DNA from: JAGWRI01 sp035700805
GTDB taxonomy: Bacteria; Gemmatimonadota; Gemmatimonadetes; Gemmatimonadales; Gemmatimonadaceae
DNA length: 64,000 nt
NCBI GenBank assembly: GCA_035700805.1
Contig: DASSOG010000043.1
Coordinates: forward strand, 77,543-141,542
Direction of reading: 5' to 3'
This document shows positions 52,782 to 61,814 of the stretch, one piece after another. The notes beneath the pieces were generated by a model. That model saw nothing but the letters and a program-made list of their open reading frames with translations, made no database searches and had not been told where the DNA came from. A program made the position numbers and the translations under genes. Numbering within the stretch: the stretch's first letter is position 1; every line of letters begins with the position of its first letter.

Positions 52782-53834
52782 ATGAAGAAGGCGGAATCGG
52801 CCCAGCAGGCATTCCGCGCCGCGCTCAACAGCCAGGAGTTCGACCCGGCGTACTACCTGTACGGCGAGGACGAGTACCTGAAGCGTGAAGCGGCGCGGCA
52901 CCTGATTGACGCAGCGGTGGAGCCTGCAATGCGGGCGTTCAACCTGGACCAGGCCCACGGCGCGGAGATCCAGGCGGAGTCCCTCGGTGTCATGCTGGGC
53001 ACGCCGCCCATGGTGGCGAGTCGCCGCGTGGTGATCATTCACGACGTGGGGGCACTGCGGAAGCAGGCGCGAGGCGTACTCGAGCAGTACCTCAAGGCGC
53101 CGTCGGCAGACACGGTCCTGGTGCTGGTGGCGGGGAACGGCGAGAAACCCGACAAGACACTTCCAGCGATGGCGACCGCGGTGGAGCTTGAACCGCTGAC
53201 CGGCGCGCAGCTCCCCAAATGGGTGGAGCGCCAGGTGGAGCGGGCCGGGGGATCCATTGACGAGCGGGCGGCCGCGCTGCTGCGAGACGTTGTCGGTGAC
53301 GACCTGATGCAACTGGACCTGGAAGTGGAAAAGCTGGTCAGCTATGCTGGAAATGCAATGATCACCGAACATGCCGTGGAAGCAGTGGTCGGGGTACGCC
53401 GAGAGGAGACGCTTGGGCACCTGCTCGACGCCATCGCGGGGCGGAATACGGAGCAGGCGCTTGCCGCCCTGCCCCTCGTGCTGCAACAGCCAAAGGCCTC
53501 GAGTGTCACCATCGTCATGGCACTTTCGGTGCAGGTGCTGGCCATGGCGTGGGGGGCCGCCCGCAACTACCCACCGGCTCGGCTGAAGGGGGAATATTTT
53601 TCGATGCTCAAGGCAGGGAAGTCGCCGTATACCGGGCGCGCCTGGGGAGAAGCCGTGGATACGTGGGTCCGATACGCGCGCCACTGGTCAGTTGCCGAAT
53701 TGACCTCGGCCCTCGAAGTGCTGGCGCGCACGGACCGCATGCTGAAGGCGTCCCGCCTGTCGTCTGAGGAGCAGGTCCTGGCGACGATGATCCTGGCGAT
53801 CTGCCGCCCCACCGGACACCGGAGGGCCGCCTGA
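52782..53834 (+). CDS. holA: DNA polymerase III delta subunit
   Basis: A 350-residue clamp-loader subunit. PAYYLYGEDEYLKREAARHLID opens the HolA fold; RRVVIIHDVGALRK, DTVLVLVAGNGEKPDK, QLPKWVERQVERAGGSIDERAAALLRDVVGDDL and LDLEVEKLVSYAG follow, and the collar domain shows TLGHLLDAIAGRNTEQAL and the end LARTDRMLKASRLSSEEQVL. It opens the beta clamp, encoded by dnaN in this window. Its TGA shares one base with the next ATG (TGATG). A candidate leaderless gene. Confidence 0.93.
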   Translation: MKKAESAQQAFRAALNSQEFDPAYYLYGEDEYLKREAARHLIDAAVEPAMRAFNLDQAHGAEIQAESLGVMLGTPPMVASRRVVIIHDVGALRKQARGVLEQYLKAPSADTVLVLVAGNGEKPDKTLPAMATAVELEPLTGAQLPKWVERQVERAGGSIDERAAALLRDVVGDDLMQLDLEVEKLVSYAGNAMITEHAVEAVVGVRREETLGHLLDAIAGRNTEQALAALPLVLQQPKASSVTIVMALSVQVLAMAWGAARNYPPARLKGEYFSMLKAGKSPYTGRAWGEAVDTWVRYARHWSVAELTSALEVLARTDRMLKASRLSSEEQVLATMILAICRPTGHRRAA

Positions 53835-54829
53835 TGCGCCGCCAGGTCCATGTCGTGCTGCTGCTCGCGCTCGTCGTCCTGATGTCAGCGGCATCGGCGC
53901 TCCACGCGCAGGTGGCGGACACCGCGACCGCAGTTCCGCGAACCAGCATGGACTCGGCGTTTGCGCGCGCCCGGGCGCTGGTGGTGAGCGGCCAGACGGT
54001 GGCGGGCCGACGGGTGGCGGATTCCATCCTGGCGGCGACACCGCCAGGATCCCCCACGTACGGAGATGCGCTGTATGGCCACGCAATGCTGGCTCCCACC
54101 GCGGCAGCCGCCGAGCGCGATTATCAGCGTATTATTGTAGAGTATCCGCTGTCGGCACACGCCGGGGACGCCCTGCTGCAGTTGGCGCAGATCGAGCGGT
54201 CGCAGGGCAAGCGCGCCGCCGCCATCCATCACCTGCAGCGATTCCTGATGGAGAATGCCACCGGCACCGCGCGCGCCCAGCCCGGGTTCTGGCTGGCCCA
54301 GTTGCTCTTTGAGCAGAATGACGACCAGGCCGCGTGTCGCGCCCTGGCGAACGCGCGCGCGGCGCTGGACCCGGGTGACGTAGAGCTGTTGAACCAGATG
54401 GAGTTCTATTCCACGCGTTGCGCGATGGCCGCCCGCGCGGCTGCGGATTCGGTTACGCGTGCCGACTCAGCAGCGCGTGCGGATAGCGTGGCACGTGTGG
54501 ATTCACTCGCCCGCGTCGCGGCCCGGGATTCCGCCGGGCGGGCCGCCGCCGCCGCTCGCGAGCGGGCGCGGCGAACGCCGTCACCGGCCGGGAAGGCCGT
54601 GACCGGCGGCTATTCCGTGCAGGTGGGTGCCTACGAAGTGAAGTCGGCCGCGGAAGCCGCGGCCAGCCGCCTGCGTCAGCGTGGGCTCGACGCGCGCGTG
54701 GATGGCGACCAGAAGCCATTCCGCGTACGAGTGGGCCACTATACCACGAGCGCGGCCGCCGCGAGCGAGCTGGCCCGGATCCAGAAGCTCGGCATCAAGG
54801 GATTCGTAACGAAGATCGACGGTCGTTGA
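53834..54829 (+). CDS. secreted tetratricopeptide-like protein with C-terminal SPOR domain
   Basis: A 331-residue protein with a signal peptide (HVVLLLALVVLMSAASALHAQ), a helical repeat region about 35-200 (AERDYQRIIVEYPLSAHAGDALLQLAQIERSQGK), a charged low-complexity linker about 205-255 built on the repeat AR(A/V)DS, and a SPOR domain about 258-330 (YSVQVGAYEVKSAAEAAASRL, VRVGHYTTSAAA). SPOR domains bind denuded septal peptidoglycan, so it is likely periplasmic, at the cell wall. It resembles YbgF/CpoB-like proteins in layout. Coupled with holA by TGATG. Confidence 0.88.
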   Translation: MRRQVHVVLLLALVVLMSAASALHAQVADTATAVPRTSMDSAFARARALVVSGQTVAGRRVADSILAATPPGSPTYGDALYGHAMLAPTAAAAERDYQRIIVEYPLSAHAGDALLQLAQIERSQGKRAAAIHHLQRFLMENATGTARAQPGFWLAQLLFEQNDDQAACRALANARAALDPGDVELLNQMEFYSTRCAMAARAAADSVTRADSAARADSVARVDSLARVAARDSAGRAAAAARERARRTPSPAGKAVTGGYSVQVGAYEVKSAAEAAASRLRQRGLDARVDGDQKPFRVRVGHYTTSAAAASELARIQKLGIKGFVTKIDGR

Positions 54830-54834
54830 CGCCC

Positions 54835-57516
54835 ATGGCGCAAACCCCGCTGATGCAGCAGTACCGCGACATCAAGTCTCGCCATCAGGATGCGATCGTG
54901 TTCTTTCGCATGGGCGAGTTTTACGAGATGTTTTTTGAGGACGCCGAGCTCGGGGCGCGTGTGCTGGGCCTCACGCTCACCTCCCGCAACAACGGGGGCG
55001 CGGCCGACGTGCCCCTGGCTGGTGTTCCGGTGAAGGCCGCGTCGGACTATATCCGGCGGCTGGTGGAACAGGGTCACCGCGTGGCCATCTGCGAACAGGT
55101 GGAGGATCCCCGGCAAGCCAAGGGTGTGGTGCAGCGCGAGGTGGTGGAGACCATATCGCCAGGGGCGGCGCTAGCCGACGAGCTGCTGCAGGGCGGTCGC
55201 AACAACTTTGTCTGCGCCGTGCATCGGCAGGCGACGGCCGCCGGAGTGGCCGCGGCGGATATCTCCACCGGGGAGCTTCGCCTGATCGTGGCGCGGCCGG
55301 CGGAGCTGGAACCGGTGCTCGCCCGGCTGGCCCCGCGGGAGATCCTGCTGGCGCGCGGAAGTGGCGATGCCTGCACACCCGTGGTGCGCGGCGCCGAGAA
55401 TGCGCTGGTCACTGAGCGCGAGCCCTGGGAATTTGATGAGGCCATGGCGCGTGACGACCTGGCCGCACAGTTCGGGGTGCTGTCCCTGGACGGGCTGGGC
55501 GTGGAAGCTGAAGACGGGAGTGCCATGAGCGCCGCCGGCGCGCTGCTTCGATACCTGCGCGAGTTGCAGCCCGGTGGTGTGCGGCTGGCCCATCCCGTGA
55601 TTGAGCGGCCGGGCGGCGTGATGCCGCTGGACGAGATGACCAGGCGCAACCTGGAGCTGGTGGAGTCGCTGCGCGGCGGGGATTCCGAGGGAACGCTGGC
55701 CAGCGTCCTGGACCAGACCAAAACGCCAATGGGTGCGCGGCTGCTTCGCCATTGGATACTGGCTCCGCTCACCGACCTGGCCGCCATCAACGCGCGGCTC
55801 GACGCCGTAGAGGCGCTGACGAAGGATGCCCTGGCACGAGCGGCGTTGATCGTGGCGCTGGACGGCGTTCGCGACGTGGAGCGCCTGGCCACCAGGACGG
55901 CGCTGGGGCGCGCGACGCCACGGGACGTGCGCGCACTGGGCACGTCACTGGGTCGGCTTCCCGCGGTGTACGAAGCCGTGCAGCGCGTGGGCCACGCGGG
56001 TGCGCTGTCGGTCGTGCTTACCGGCTGGGATTCGTGCGCGGATCTTGCCGAGCTCGTGGTGCATGAACTTGTGGAGCGGCCGCCGCTGAGCATCGGGGAG
56101 GAACCGACCATTGCCGCTGGCGTGGACGGCGAGCTCGACGAACTTCGCGCGCTGCGGGATGGTGGAAAGGAGGCGATTGCCCGGATCCAGACGGAGGAGC
56201 GAGCCCGCACCGGTATCAGTTCGCTCAAGGTGGGCTACAACCGCGTATTCGGGTACTTCATCGAGGTGACGCGCTCCAACCTCCACCTGGTGCCCCCGGA
56301 CTACCAGCGACGGCAGACGCTGACCAACGGGGAGCGGTTTGTCACGCCGGCGCTCAAGGAATACGAGGAGAAGGTGCTGTCCGCCGCCGAACGGATCGAG
56401 GCGCGCGAACGGACGCTCTTTGAAGACCTGCGGACGCGCGTGGGCGCTGAGATCACTCGGCTCCAGCACGCCGCGCGGACCGTGGCGGTGCTGGATGTGC
56501 TGGCAGGGCTGGCGGAGGTGGCCGTGCGCGAGAATTATGTACGTCCTGGAATACACGCGGGCTTCAGCCTGGAGATTTCAGCGGGTCGCCATCCCGTGGT
56601 GGAGCGGATGATGCCGCGTGACAAGTTCATCCCGAACGACATCGCGCTCTCCGAAGATGCCCGGATGATCATCCTGACCGGTCCCAACATGGCCGGCAAG
56701 TCCACCATCCTGCGGCAAGTAGGGCTCATTGTGCTGATGGCGCAGATCGGGAGTTTTGTGCCGGCGGCCCACGCGGAAATCGGCGTGGCCGATCGCGTAT
56801 TCACGCGCGTGGGTGCCAGCGACAACCTGGTGCGGGGCCAGTCCACGTTCATGGTGGAGATGGCCGAAGCCAGCGCCATCCTGCACGGGGCAACGACGCG
56901 GAGCCTGGTGCTGCTGGACGAAATCGGCCGCGGGACGTCCACGTACGACGGCGTCTCCATTGCGTGGGCGGTGAGTGAACACCTGCACAATGCCGTGGGG
57001 TGCAAGACGGTGTTTGCCACGCACTATCACGAGCTGACGCAACTGGAAGACGAATTAGTCTCAGTTCGCAACTATAACGTGGCGGTACGCGAGGTGGGTG
57101 AGCAGGTGCTCTTCCTGCACCGGATGCAACCCGGGGGCGCTGATCGCAGCTATGGCATCGAGGTGGGGCGACTGGCGGGGCTTCCCGCGGAGGTCATCGC
57201 CCGGGCGCGGCAGGTGCTGGCGCTGCTGGAGGGCGAGCAGCTCGTGCCGGCGCTGAAGCACGCCAGGTCCGGTGCGACGCGAGCCAATGGGAATCCGGAC
57301 CGCGAGGCCGGTGCCGGTGCCGGCGACGCAGCACGCCCGTCACGCGGAAGCCCGGCGCAAGACGCTGCCGAGACCCTGGGGCAACTGGCCCTGTTCGCCG
57401 GGGCCGACCACCCGGTGGTGCAGCGGCTGCGCGAGGTGGACATCAATACGCTGACCCCGCTGGAGGCGCTCACGCTGCTCAACGAACTGGTGCGAACGGT
57501 ACAGCCGACGCGCTAA
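54835..57516 (+). CDS. mutS: DNA mismatch repair ATPase MutS
   Basis: An 893-residue MutS1. The mismatch-reading motif is FFRMGEFYEMFFEDA; GVPVKAASDYIRRLVEQGHRVAIC follows. The ATPase has Walker A TGPNMAGKSTILRQV (about 618), ATHYHELTQLE and VLLDEIGRGTSTYDG (Walker B and signature). The C-terminal helix-turn-helix and a Gly/Ala-rich stretch before the last 60 residues are normal for the family. ATG at 54835; a TTG at 54826 is an alternative. No mutL is nearby. Confidence 0.97.
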   Translation: MAQTPLMQQYRDIKSRHQDAIVFFRMGEFYEMFFEDAELGARVLGLTLTSRNNGGAADVPLAGVPVKAASDYIRRLVEQGHRVAICEQVEDPRQAKGVVQREVVETISPGAALADELLQGGRNNFVCAVHRQATAAGVAAADISTGELRLIVARPAELEPVLARLAPREILLARGSGDACTPVVRGAENALVTEREPWEFDEAMARDDLAAQFGVLSLDGLGVEAEDGSAMSAAGALLRYLRELQPGGVRLAHPVIERPGGVMPLDEMTRRNLELVESLRGGDSEGTLASVLDQTKTPMGARLLRHWILAPLTDLAAINARLDAVEALTKDALARAALIVALDGVRDVERLATRTALGRATPRDVRALGTSLGRLPAVYEAVQRVGHAGALSVVLTGWDSCADLAELVVHELVERPPLSIGEEPTIAAGVDGELDELRALRDGGKEAIARIQTEERARTGISSLKVGYNRVFGYFIEVTRSNLHLVPPDYQRRQTLTNGERFVTPALKEYEEKVLSAAERIEARERTLFEDLRTRVGAEITRLQHAARTVAVLDVLAGLAEVAVRENYVRPGIHAGFSLEISAGRHPVVERMMPRDKFIPNDIALSEDARMIILTGPNMAGKSTILRQVGLIVLMAQIGSFVPAAHAEIGVADRVFTRVGASDNLVRGQSTFMVEMAEASAILHGATTRSLVLLDEIGRGTSTYDGVSIAWAVSEHLHNAVGCKTVFATHYHELTQLEDELVSVRNYNVAVREVGEQVLFLHRMQPGGADRSYGIEVGRLAGLPAEVIARARQVLALLEGEQLVPALKHARSGATRANGNPDREAGAGAGDAARPSRGSPAQDAAETLGQLALFAGADHPVVQRLREVDINTLTPLEALTLLNELVRTVQPTR

Positions 57517-57546
57517 CTTTTCCCTCCACCCACACCTGGTGCCCAA

Positions 57547-58944
57547 GTGATGACGAACGCGCGCAATCGGCAACCCTACGATGATGTGCTGCAGACCATC
57601 GGCTGGACGCCGCTCATCCGGTTGCAGCATGTCACGCGTGGCATGCGGACGCCGGTGTATGGCAAGGCGGAGTTCTTCAACCCGGGCGGCTCCGTGAAGG
57701 ATCGCATCGGGATGCGCATCATCGAGCGGGCCGAACGTGAGGGGCGCCTCAAACCGGGCGGCACGATCGTGGAGGGCACCAGTGGCAACACCGGCGTGGG
57801 GTTGGCCATTGCCGCCGCGCTCAAGGGCTACCGGTGCATCTTCACCCTGCCAGACAAGATGTCGCAGGAGAAGGTGCGGCTGCTCAAGGCGTTCGGGGCG
57901 GAAGTGATCATCACGCCGACGGCGGTGCCACCGGACCACCCGGACAACTATGTGGTGAAGGCTCGGCGCATTGCACAGGAGACGCCCAACGCGATCCTGG
58001 CCGACCAGTTCTACAACGAGGCCAACCCGCAGGCGCACTATGAGACCACCGGGCCTGAACTCTGGGAACAGAGCGGGGGGCGCATCACGCACTTTGTCGC
58101 GGCTGCGGGCACCGGGGGCACACTCACCGGGGTCGGGCGCTACCTGAAGGAAAAGAATCCCAACATCCAGATCATCGCGGGTGATCCGGCGGGCTCGATC
58201 CTGGCGGACTTGTGGCGTTCCAAGGGACGGACGCATGGCGAGGGCGCGCCCTACAAGGTTGAGGGCATCGGGCAGGACAAGCTGCCGGGAACGCTCGACC
58301 TCTCCGTGATCGACGACTACGTCACCGTGAGCGACAATGAGGCATTCACCATGGCGCGCCGCCTTACTCGCGAGGAGGGCCTGTTCGTGGGTGGCTCGGC
58401 GGGCCTCATTGCGCACGTGGCGCTCTCGGTGGCTCGGCACATCGATGACCCCGGGGCGTTCGTGGTGACCTTCCTGTGCGATACCGGCGAGCGCTACCTG
58501 TCCAAGATCTACAATGACGAATGGATGCGCGAAAACCAGCTCATGGAAAGCGACCGGACCACGCTGGCCCAGGTGATCAGCAGCAAGAAGTCGGCGGCTG
58601 AGGCCATCATGAGCGTGGCGCCGACGGCGTCCGTGCGCCAGGCCTTGCGGCTGATGTCAACGCACGACGTCTCGCAACTGCCCGTGATGGACGGCGGCAA
58701 CTGCGTCGGCTCGGTGAGTGAGTGGTCGCTTTCCGCGCGCGGACTGGAGGATGTAGCGGTGCTGGATGCCGCCGTCAGCGACGTCATGGATCCACCCTTC
58801 CCGGTGGTGGACGCGCTGCAGCCGGTGGAGGCCGTGGCGACGCTGCTGTCCAAGGCCAACCCGGCCGTGCTGGTGCGCAACAACGGCACGCTGCGGGGTA
58901 TCGTGACGCGATCCGACATGCTGTCCTACCTCATGGCGCGCTGA
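57547..58944 (+). CDS. cystathionine beta-synthase with C-terminal CBS pair
   Basis: A 465-residue PLP enzyme. Residues 1 to about 330 are the fold-type II domain: GWTPLIRLQHVTRG, the PLP lysine in NPGGSVKDRIGMRII, substrate loop VEGTSGNTGVGLAI and the phosphate-binding AAGTGGTLTGVGRYLKE. Two CBS domains follow (about 345-465: AEAIMSVAPTASVRQALRLMSTHDVSQLPV and VSDVMDPPFPVV). This is the layout of cystathionine beta-synthase rather than CysK. It would condense homocysteine and serine or cysteine-type donors. GTG 57547 and ATG 57550 are both possible starts. It follows mutS after 30 bases. Confidence 0.93.
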   Translation: MMTNARNRQPYDDVLQTIGWTPLIRLQHVTRGMRTPVYGKAEFFNPGGSVKDRIGMRIIERAEREGRLKPGGTIVEGTSGNTGVGLAIAAALKGYRCIFTLPDKMSQEKVRLLKAFGAEVIITPTAVPPDHPDNYVVKARRIAQETPNAILADQFYNEANPQAHYETTGPELWEQSGGRITHFVAAAGTGGTLTGVGRYLKEKNPNIQIIAGDPAGSILADLWRSKGRTHGEGAPYKVEGIGQDKLPGTLDLSVIDDYVTVSDNEAFTMARRLTREEGLFVGGSAGLIAHVALSVARHIDDPGAFVVTFLCDTGERYLSKIYNDEWMRENQLMESDRTTLAQVISSKKSAAEAIMSVAPTASVRQALRLMSTHDVSQLPVMDGGNCVGSVSEWSLSARGLEDVAVLDAAVSDVMDPPFPVVDALQPVEAVATLLSKANPAVLVRNNGTLRGIVTRSDMLSYLMAR

Positions 58945-58976
58945 GCGTCGCCCACCGTCTTCCCACTCCGGCCTCC

Positions 58977-59999
58977 GTGCGCATCACCGTACTCCTGGGC
59001 GGTACCTCCTCGGAGCGTGACGTCTCCATTGCCTCGGGGCTGCTGATTGCGCGCGCGCTGCGTGAACGCGGTCACGCCGTGGTGGCGGTGGACACCGTCA
59101 AGGGACCGTTCACCGAGGCAGCAGAGCGTGGCATGCTCGCCACACCGGTGATGAAGCACGTGCCGCCCACTCGCGCGGAGCTGGACGCGTTGCGGGCCGT
59201 GGAGATGGAGCGACTGGCGGAGGTGCTCCCCGCCTTGAGCGACACGGACGTGGTGTTCGTGGGGCTGCATGGCGGCACCGGCGAGGACGGCACGATTCAG
59301 GCGTTACTGGACCTGGCCGGACTCTGCTACACGGGCAGCGGGCATCTGGCGAGCGCACTGGCCATGGACAAGGACCTCTCCAAGCGGCTCTTCCGGGCGG
59401 CGGGTGTGCGCACGCCCAATTGGATCATGGCTCCAGCCGATGTCGCCACGGTGCGACATGAAATCGGGTTTCCTGCCATCGTGAAACCCGCCAACGAGGG
59501 TTCCACCGTAGGGCTGTCGCTGGTGAAGCGGGAGCAGGACCTGGGGGCAGCCATCGAGGAGGCCGCACGCCACGACCCGCAGGTGATGATCGAGCAGTAC
59601 ATCCCAGGGCGAGAGCTCACGGTGGGAATCCTGGGCGACGAAGCCCTGCCAGTTGGCGAAATCCTCCCGAAGCACGAGATTTACGACTACGAATGCAAAT
59701 ACACGGCGGGGATGGCCGAAGAGCAGTTTCCGGCCGACCTCACCGCCACACAGGTCGCCACCCTGCAGCAGCAGGCACTGGTCGCGTTCCGGGCGCTCAA
59801 GCTGAGCGGGTATGCCCGTATTGATTTTCGCATGACGCAGGCCGGGGAAACCCACTGCCTGGAGGCCAACACGCTGCCCGGGATGACGGAATTGAGCTTG
59901 ATGCCCCAGGCGGCGCGCGCGGCAGGCCTGCCATTTGGGGAGCTGTGCGAACGGATTGCCCTGCTGGCCCTGAACGGAAAGGAGGTGGCGACGGACTGA
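58977..59999 (+). CDS. ddl: D-alanine--D-alanine ligase
   Basis: A 340-residue ATP-grasp ligase making D-Ala-D-Ala for peptidoglycan. RITVLLGGTSSERDVSIASG is the N-terminus, then VFVGLHGGTGEDGTIQALLDLAGLCYTGSGHLASALAMDK, FPAIVKPANEGSTVGLS, the ATP loop and RIDFRMTQAGETHCLEANTLPGMTELSL with the metal ligands. The GTG at 58977 is chosen; no ATG lies closer to the fold. The frame is open back to 58722 inside the CBS gene. Its TGA overlaps the next ATG by one base. Confidence 0.95.
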   Translation: MRITVLLGGTSSERDVSIASGLLIARALRERGHAVVAVDTVKGPFTEAAERGMLATPVMKHVPPTRAELDALRAVEMERLAEVLPALSDTDVVFVGLHGGTGEDGTIQALLDLAGLCYTGSGHLASALAMDKDLSKRLFRAAGVRTPNWIMAPADVATVRHEIGFPAIVKPANEGSTVGLSLVKREQDLGAAIEEAARHDPQVMIEQYIPGRELTVGILGDEALPVGEILPKHEIYDYECKYTAGMAEEQFPADLTATQVATLQQQALVAFRALKLSGYARIDFRMTQAGETHCLEANTLPGMTELSLMPQAARAAGLPFGELCERIALLALNGKEVATD

Positions 60000-60649
60000 T
60001 GGCAGCGATTCCAATGACGGCCGCACTCGCTGGGGTACCAGCCGGCGTGCAGGCGAACGGCCTCTGGATTGGCCGCCGACAGCTCTTTGTGCGGTTTGCC
60101 GCCGAGGCGGAGACCGCCACGATGTACACACCAGAGGCGCTGGCCAGCGAACTGAAGCGGCTGCTCAAGCGCTCCACGTACCACTCGGTGAGTATCAGTG
60201 GGCGCGACCCCTTGGGCGGCGCGGCATTCCTGCAGGCCGCGTTCGAGAAGTTCCGCCCGTCCATCCCCGTGATGCTCGACGTCGATGGGCAGCGCCCCGA
60301 GGCCGTTGAGCGTGTGGCTGGCTTCGTGGCGCTGGTTCAGGTGACGCTGGAGGATACCCCGACGGAGCCAATGATCGAGCAGGCGGTGGCGACGCTCACG
60401 GCTGCCGCCAGCGCACACGTGACGCATGCGCTGGTGCTTGCACCTGAGGAGTCGACCACCGACGGGCAGATCCTGCGGGTTATCTCGCAGGCCCACGCGG
60501 CGGTGCCCGAGGTCTCCATTGTCCTGCACCCGCCCGTGGACAGCCTTACGCGGAACCGGCGCTGGTTGACGTTCATGGAAGAAGCCACGGCGCTGCACGG
60601 CGACCTGCGGGTGCTGGGGCGGCTGCCGCGTCCCACGGCCGCATACTAG
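59999..60649 (+). CDS. QueE-like radical-SAM-fold protein without cluster cysteines
   Basis: A 216-residue protein that reads like 7-carboxy-7-deazaguanine synthase (QueE) but has no cysteine at all. Segment VQANGLWIGRRQLFVRFAAEAETATMYT lines up with the QueE stretch where GCNLRC-type cysteines normally follow FVRF. Next, YHSVSISGRDPLGGAAFLQ replaces the SAM-binding SLTGGEPL pattern. Later parts (RPSIPVMLDVDGQRPEAVERV, VSIVLHPPV) also fit. It cannot bind a CxxxCxxC 4Fe-4S cluster. Adjacent in a row with ddl (overlapping start) and 1.2 kb from queF. A structural or regulatory paralog is likely; function unknown. Confidence 0.72.
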   Translation: MAAIPMTAALAGVPAGVQANGLWIGRRQLFVRFAAEAETATMYTPEALASELKRLLKRSTYHSVSISGRDPLGGAAFLQAAFEKFRPSIPVMLDVDGQRPEAVERVAGFVALVQVTLEDTPTEPMIEQAVATLTAAASAHVTHALVLAPEESTTDGQILRVISQAHAAVPEVSIVLHPPVDSLTRNRRWLTFMEEATALHGDLRVLGRLPRPTAAY

Positions 60650-60772
60650 GGCACCAGACGCCGCATTTGCGCGCCGGATTCTAACGTGGGGGCTGGCGCG
60701 GACGCCGTCTTTCGGGCATCCTCCTAGCATCGGCACGGCGGTCCTTCCGACTGCGACCAATCGGGATCAATC

Positions 60773-61684
60773 ATGGTGACAGTGGACCACACACCACATC
60801 AGCGACTTCTCCAGACTACGCCTGGCGTCCGGTGGCTGGCCGTCGTGTGGCTGGGGGTGGCGCTGGTGCAGGCGACCATTGCCACGCCGGCCGACATGCT
60901 GGGGTGGCTGGGGTTCAGCGCCACGCAGCTTGGGCATGCGTGGTGGACGCTGTTCACGTACGGCGCGGTGCACGGCGCCGGCATCATGCTGGGCCTGAGC
61001 CTGTTCACGCTGCTGGTGTTTGGTCCACGGGTGGAGCAGGCCTGGGGTACGCGCACCTTCTTGCTCTACACGGCGTGGTGTACGGCGGGTGGGGCACTGA
61101 CCCATGCCGTGTTCGTGCATCAGGGAATCCTGGAGGGTGGCGCATCCAGCATGTTCGGGCTGATGCTGGCCTACGCCTGGCTCTGGCCGCACGACGAGCT
61201 GGCGCTGTTCGGGGTGTTGCCCCTACGTGTCCAGACGCTGATGGGAGCACTGATCGGGGCGATGCTGGTCGCCGGAGTGACGGGTGGCAGCATGAGTGGG
61301 TGGGGGTACCTGGCCCAGTTGGGCGGGTTCCTGTTTGGCGCGCTCTACCTGAAGCGCCCCACACCCGTGAGCATCGATGAGCTGCGCCACCGCATGTCGC
61401 CGGCACCGGAACCCACTGACGAACCGCCGCGCGCCATCCCACGCTCGTCCATGCCGCGGTCCCGTCACGCCGACGAGGTGGATGAGATCGTGGCGCAGAG
61501 CAATGCCGCAGTGGCAAATCGGACGGTGCATGCTCCGCCCGAGACCACGCCACACGAAGGCCGGCGTGAGGCGCTCAATCGTGTGCTCGACAAGATCTCC
61601 CGCCAGGGGATCGAAGCACTGTCGCCCGAGGATCGCAGCCTGCTGGAGGAAATCTCGCGGCGCCTGAGGAGACGGGGCCGCTAA
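60773..61684 (+). CDS. rhomboid-like membrane protein, catalytic Ser and His apparently replaced
   Basis: A 303-residue protein with about six TM segments in the first 195 residues. Rhomboid landmarks: HAWWTLFTYGAVHGAGIMLGLS, VFGPRVEQAWGTRTFLLYT, GGASSMFGLMLAYAWLWP and LAQLGGFLFGALYLKR. Against the common GASGAIYGVLLAFAWYWP the nucleophile position holds Ala124, with serines one and two residues later; the TM6 histidine (AHLGG) is Gln182. Both changes suggest an inactive rhomboid. The soluble C-terminal 100 residues have an acidic/basic mixture ending in EDRSLLEEISRRLRRRGR. Partner proteins unknown. Start ATG 60773. Confidence 0.82.
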   Translation: MVTVDHTPHQRLLQTTPGVRWLAVVWLGVALVQATIATPADMLGWLGFSATQLGHAWWTLFTYGAVHGAGIMLGLSLFTLLVFGPRVEQAWGTRTFLLYTAWCTAGGALTHAVFVHQGILEGGASSMFGLMLAYAWLWPHDELALFGVLPLRVQTLMGALIGAMLVAGVTGGSMSGWGYLAQLGGFLFGALYLKRPTPVSIDELRHRMSPAPEPTDEPPRAIPRSSMPRSRHADEVDEIVAQSNAAVANRTVHAPPETTPHEGRREALNRVLDKISRQGIEALSPEDRSLLEEISRRLRRRGR

Positions 61685-61691
61685 CGAGAAA

Positions 61692-61714
61692 GCCCCCCGG
61701 ACTTGCCGGGGGGC
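61692..61714. terminator. GC hairpin downstream of the rhomboid-like gene
   Basis: Nine-bp stem GCCCCCCGG/CCGGGGGGC with an ACTTG loop. On the plus strand GAAACC follows, so there is no U-tract; on the minus strand TTTCTCG follows. It may be a weak terminator or an mRNA 3'-end stabiliser before queF. Confidence 0.5.
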
Positions 61715-61814
61715 GAAACCGCCACGCCGTTCTCGCGGCGGCAACGGCATGCGAAGAGTTCGCGTGCCTGATTCCAACGTACAGTCACGCGGCGCCGAGC
61801 GCCAGACGCAAAAC

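Noticed and set aside
54420..54600. Possible tandem DNA repeat in the SPOR protein gene
   Set aside because: It is a degenerate protein-level repeat (AR(A/V)DS), typical of low-complexity linkers, not an expandable DNA repeat.
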